A DNA stretch of 64,000 nucleotides from contig VXNM01000010.1 of NCBI GenBank assembly GCA_009840545.1, positions 960,968 to 1,024,967 of the forward strand, written 5' to 3'. The notes beneath the pieces are model-generated. The model had not been told where the DNA came from and ran no database searches. It saw nothing but the letters and a program-made list of their open reading frames with translations. A program made the translations under genes and the position numbers. This DNA comes from Gammaproteobacteria bacterium. GTDB lineage: Bacteria; Pseudomonadota; Gammaproteobacteria; Pseudomonadales; Azotimanducaceae. This document shows positions 63,947 through 64,000 of this stretch, piece by piece (position 1 is the first letter of the stretch; every line of letters begins with the position of its first letter).

Positions 63947-64000
63947 TGGCGCCCCGAGAAGGACTCGAACCTTCGACCTGCCGCTTAGGAGGCGGCCGCG
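63947..64000 (-). tRNA. tRNA-Arg(CCT), 5' part outside window
   Basis: On the minus strand the right edge holds the anticodon arm (GCCGC stem, loop CTCCTAA, anticodon CCT), variable region, T arm (GAAGG / TTCGAGT / CCTTC), acceptor 3' strand TCGGGGC, discriminator G and encoded CCA. The D arm and 5' acceptor strand lie beyond 64000. Confidence 0.93.

Noticed and set aside
1..64000. CRISPR array, prophage or insertion sequence
   Set aside because: No short regularly spaced repeats, transposase, integrase or phage structural genes were seen on either strand.

Overview
The window looks like chromosomal DNA of a heterotrophic, probably aquatic, member of the Gammaproteobacteria. The evidence is the stress locus nadB / rpoE-rseA-rseB-rseC followed by lepA, the pair ygfZ / sdhE, tusA, yciB, pdxJ, two TonB-dependent outer-membrane receptors, and a full SUF iron-sulfur operon. 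I cannot name a genus. I saw no phage genes, insertion sequences, integrases or CRISPR arrays. Genes are dense, and GTG and TTG starts and 4-base stop/start overlaps are common.

Layout. 0-2 kb: a tandem array of three related small exported proteins, the first cut by the window edge. 2-9.1 kb: an ABC-2-permease/M1-peptidase-like fusion without zinc ligands, a GYD protein, a TonB-dependent receptor and an exported peroxiredoxin. 9.5-13.6 kb: two tiny coupled membrane proteins, a VOC protein, an exported helical-repeat protein, and yciB - small membrane protein - pdxJ. 13.8-16.4 kb: three tandem exported Sel1-type paralogues carrying a TonB-box-like motif. 16.4-26.4 kb: ygfZ, sdhE, nadB, the sigma-E operon, a SPOR-like protein, an M32 carboxypeptidase and lepA. 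26.5-31.4 kb: a crotonase, a gamma-glutamyltransferase-family protein behind a 22-base palindrome, msrB, an LhgO-type oxidase, a gamma-glutamylcyclotransferase and tusA.

31.5-44.8 kb holds the most interesting segment. A TPR/TonB-C-terminus-like protein is followed, after a hairpin, by eleven co-directional, mostly touching or overlapping genes. They encode a proline/serine/acid-rich lipoprotein, a second lipoprotein, a membrane-anchored TPR-like protein, a PEGA-repeat/sulfatase-modifying-factor-fold protein, an acidic exported protein, a MotA/TolQ/ExbB-family channel, a putative actin-fold/FHA-like protein, two vWA proteins that each begin with a TolR/ExbD-like Asp-containing membrane helix, and two more lipoproteins. 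I read this as an envelope-spanning, probably proton-driven machine of unknown output.

45-64 kb: a methyltransferase, a second TonB-dependent receptor with its own terminator and leader hairpin, a nucleotidyltransferase-fold protein, uvrA (first zinc module incomplete), sufBCDS-sufA-sufT-sufE on the minus strand, a large alpha/beta hydrolase, a DUF1761 membrane protein, a His-rich membrane-anchored protein, a pair of sugar-transferase-fold proteins, a NIPSNAP protein and the 3' part of tRNA-Arg(CCT) at the right edge.
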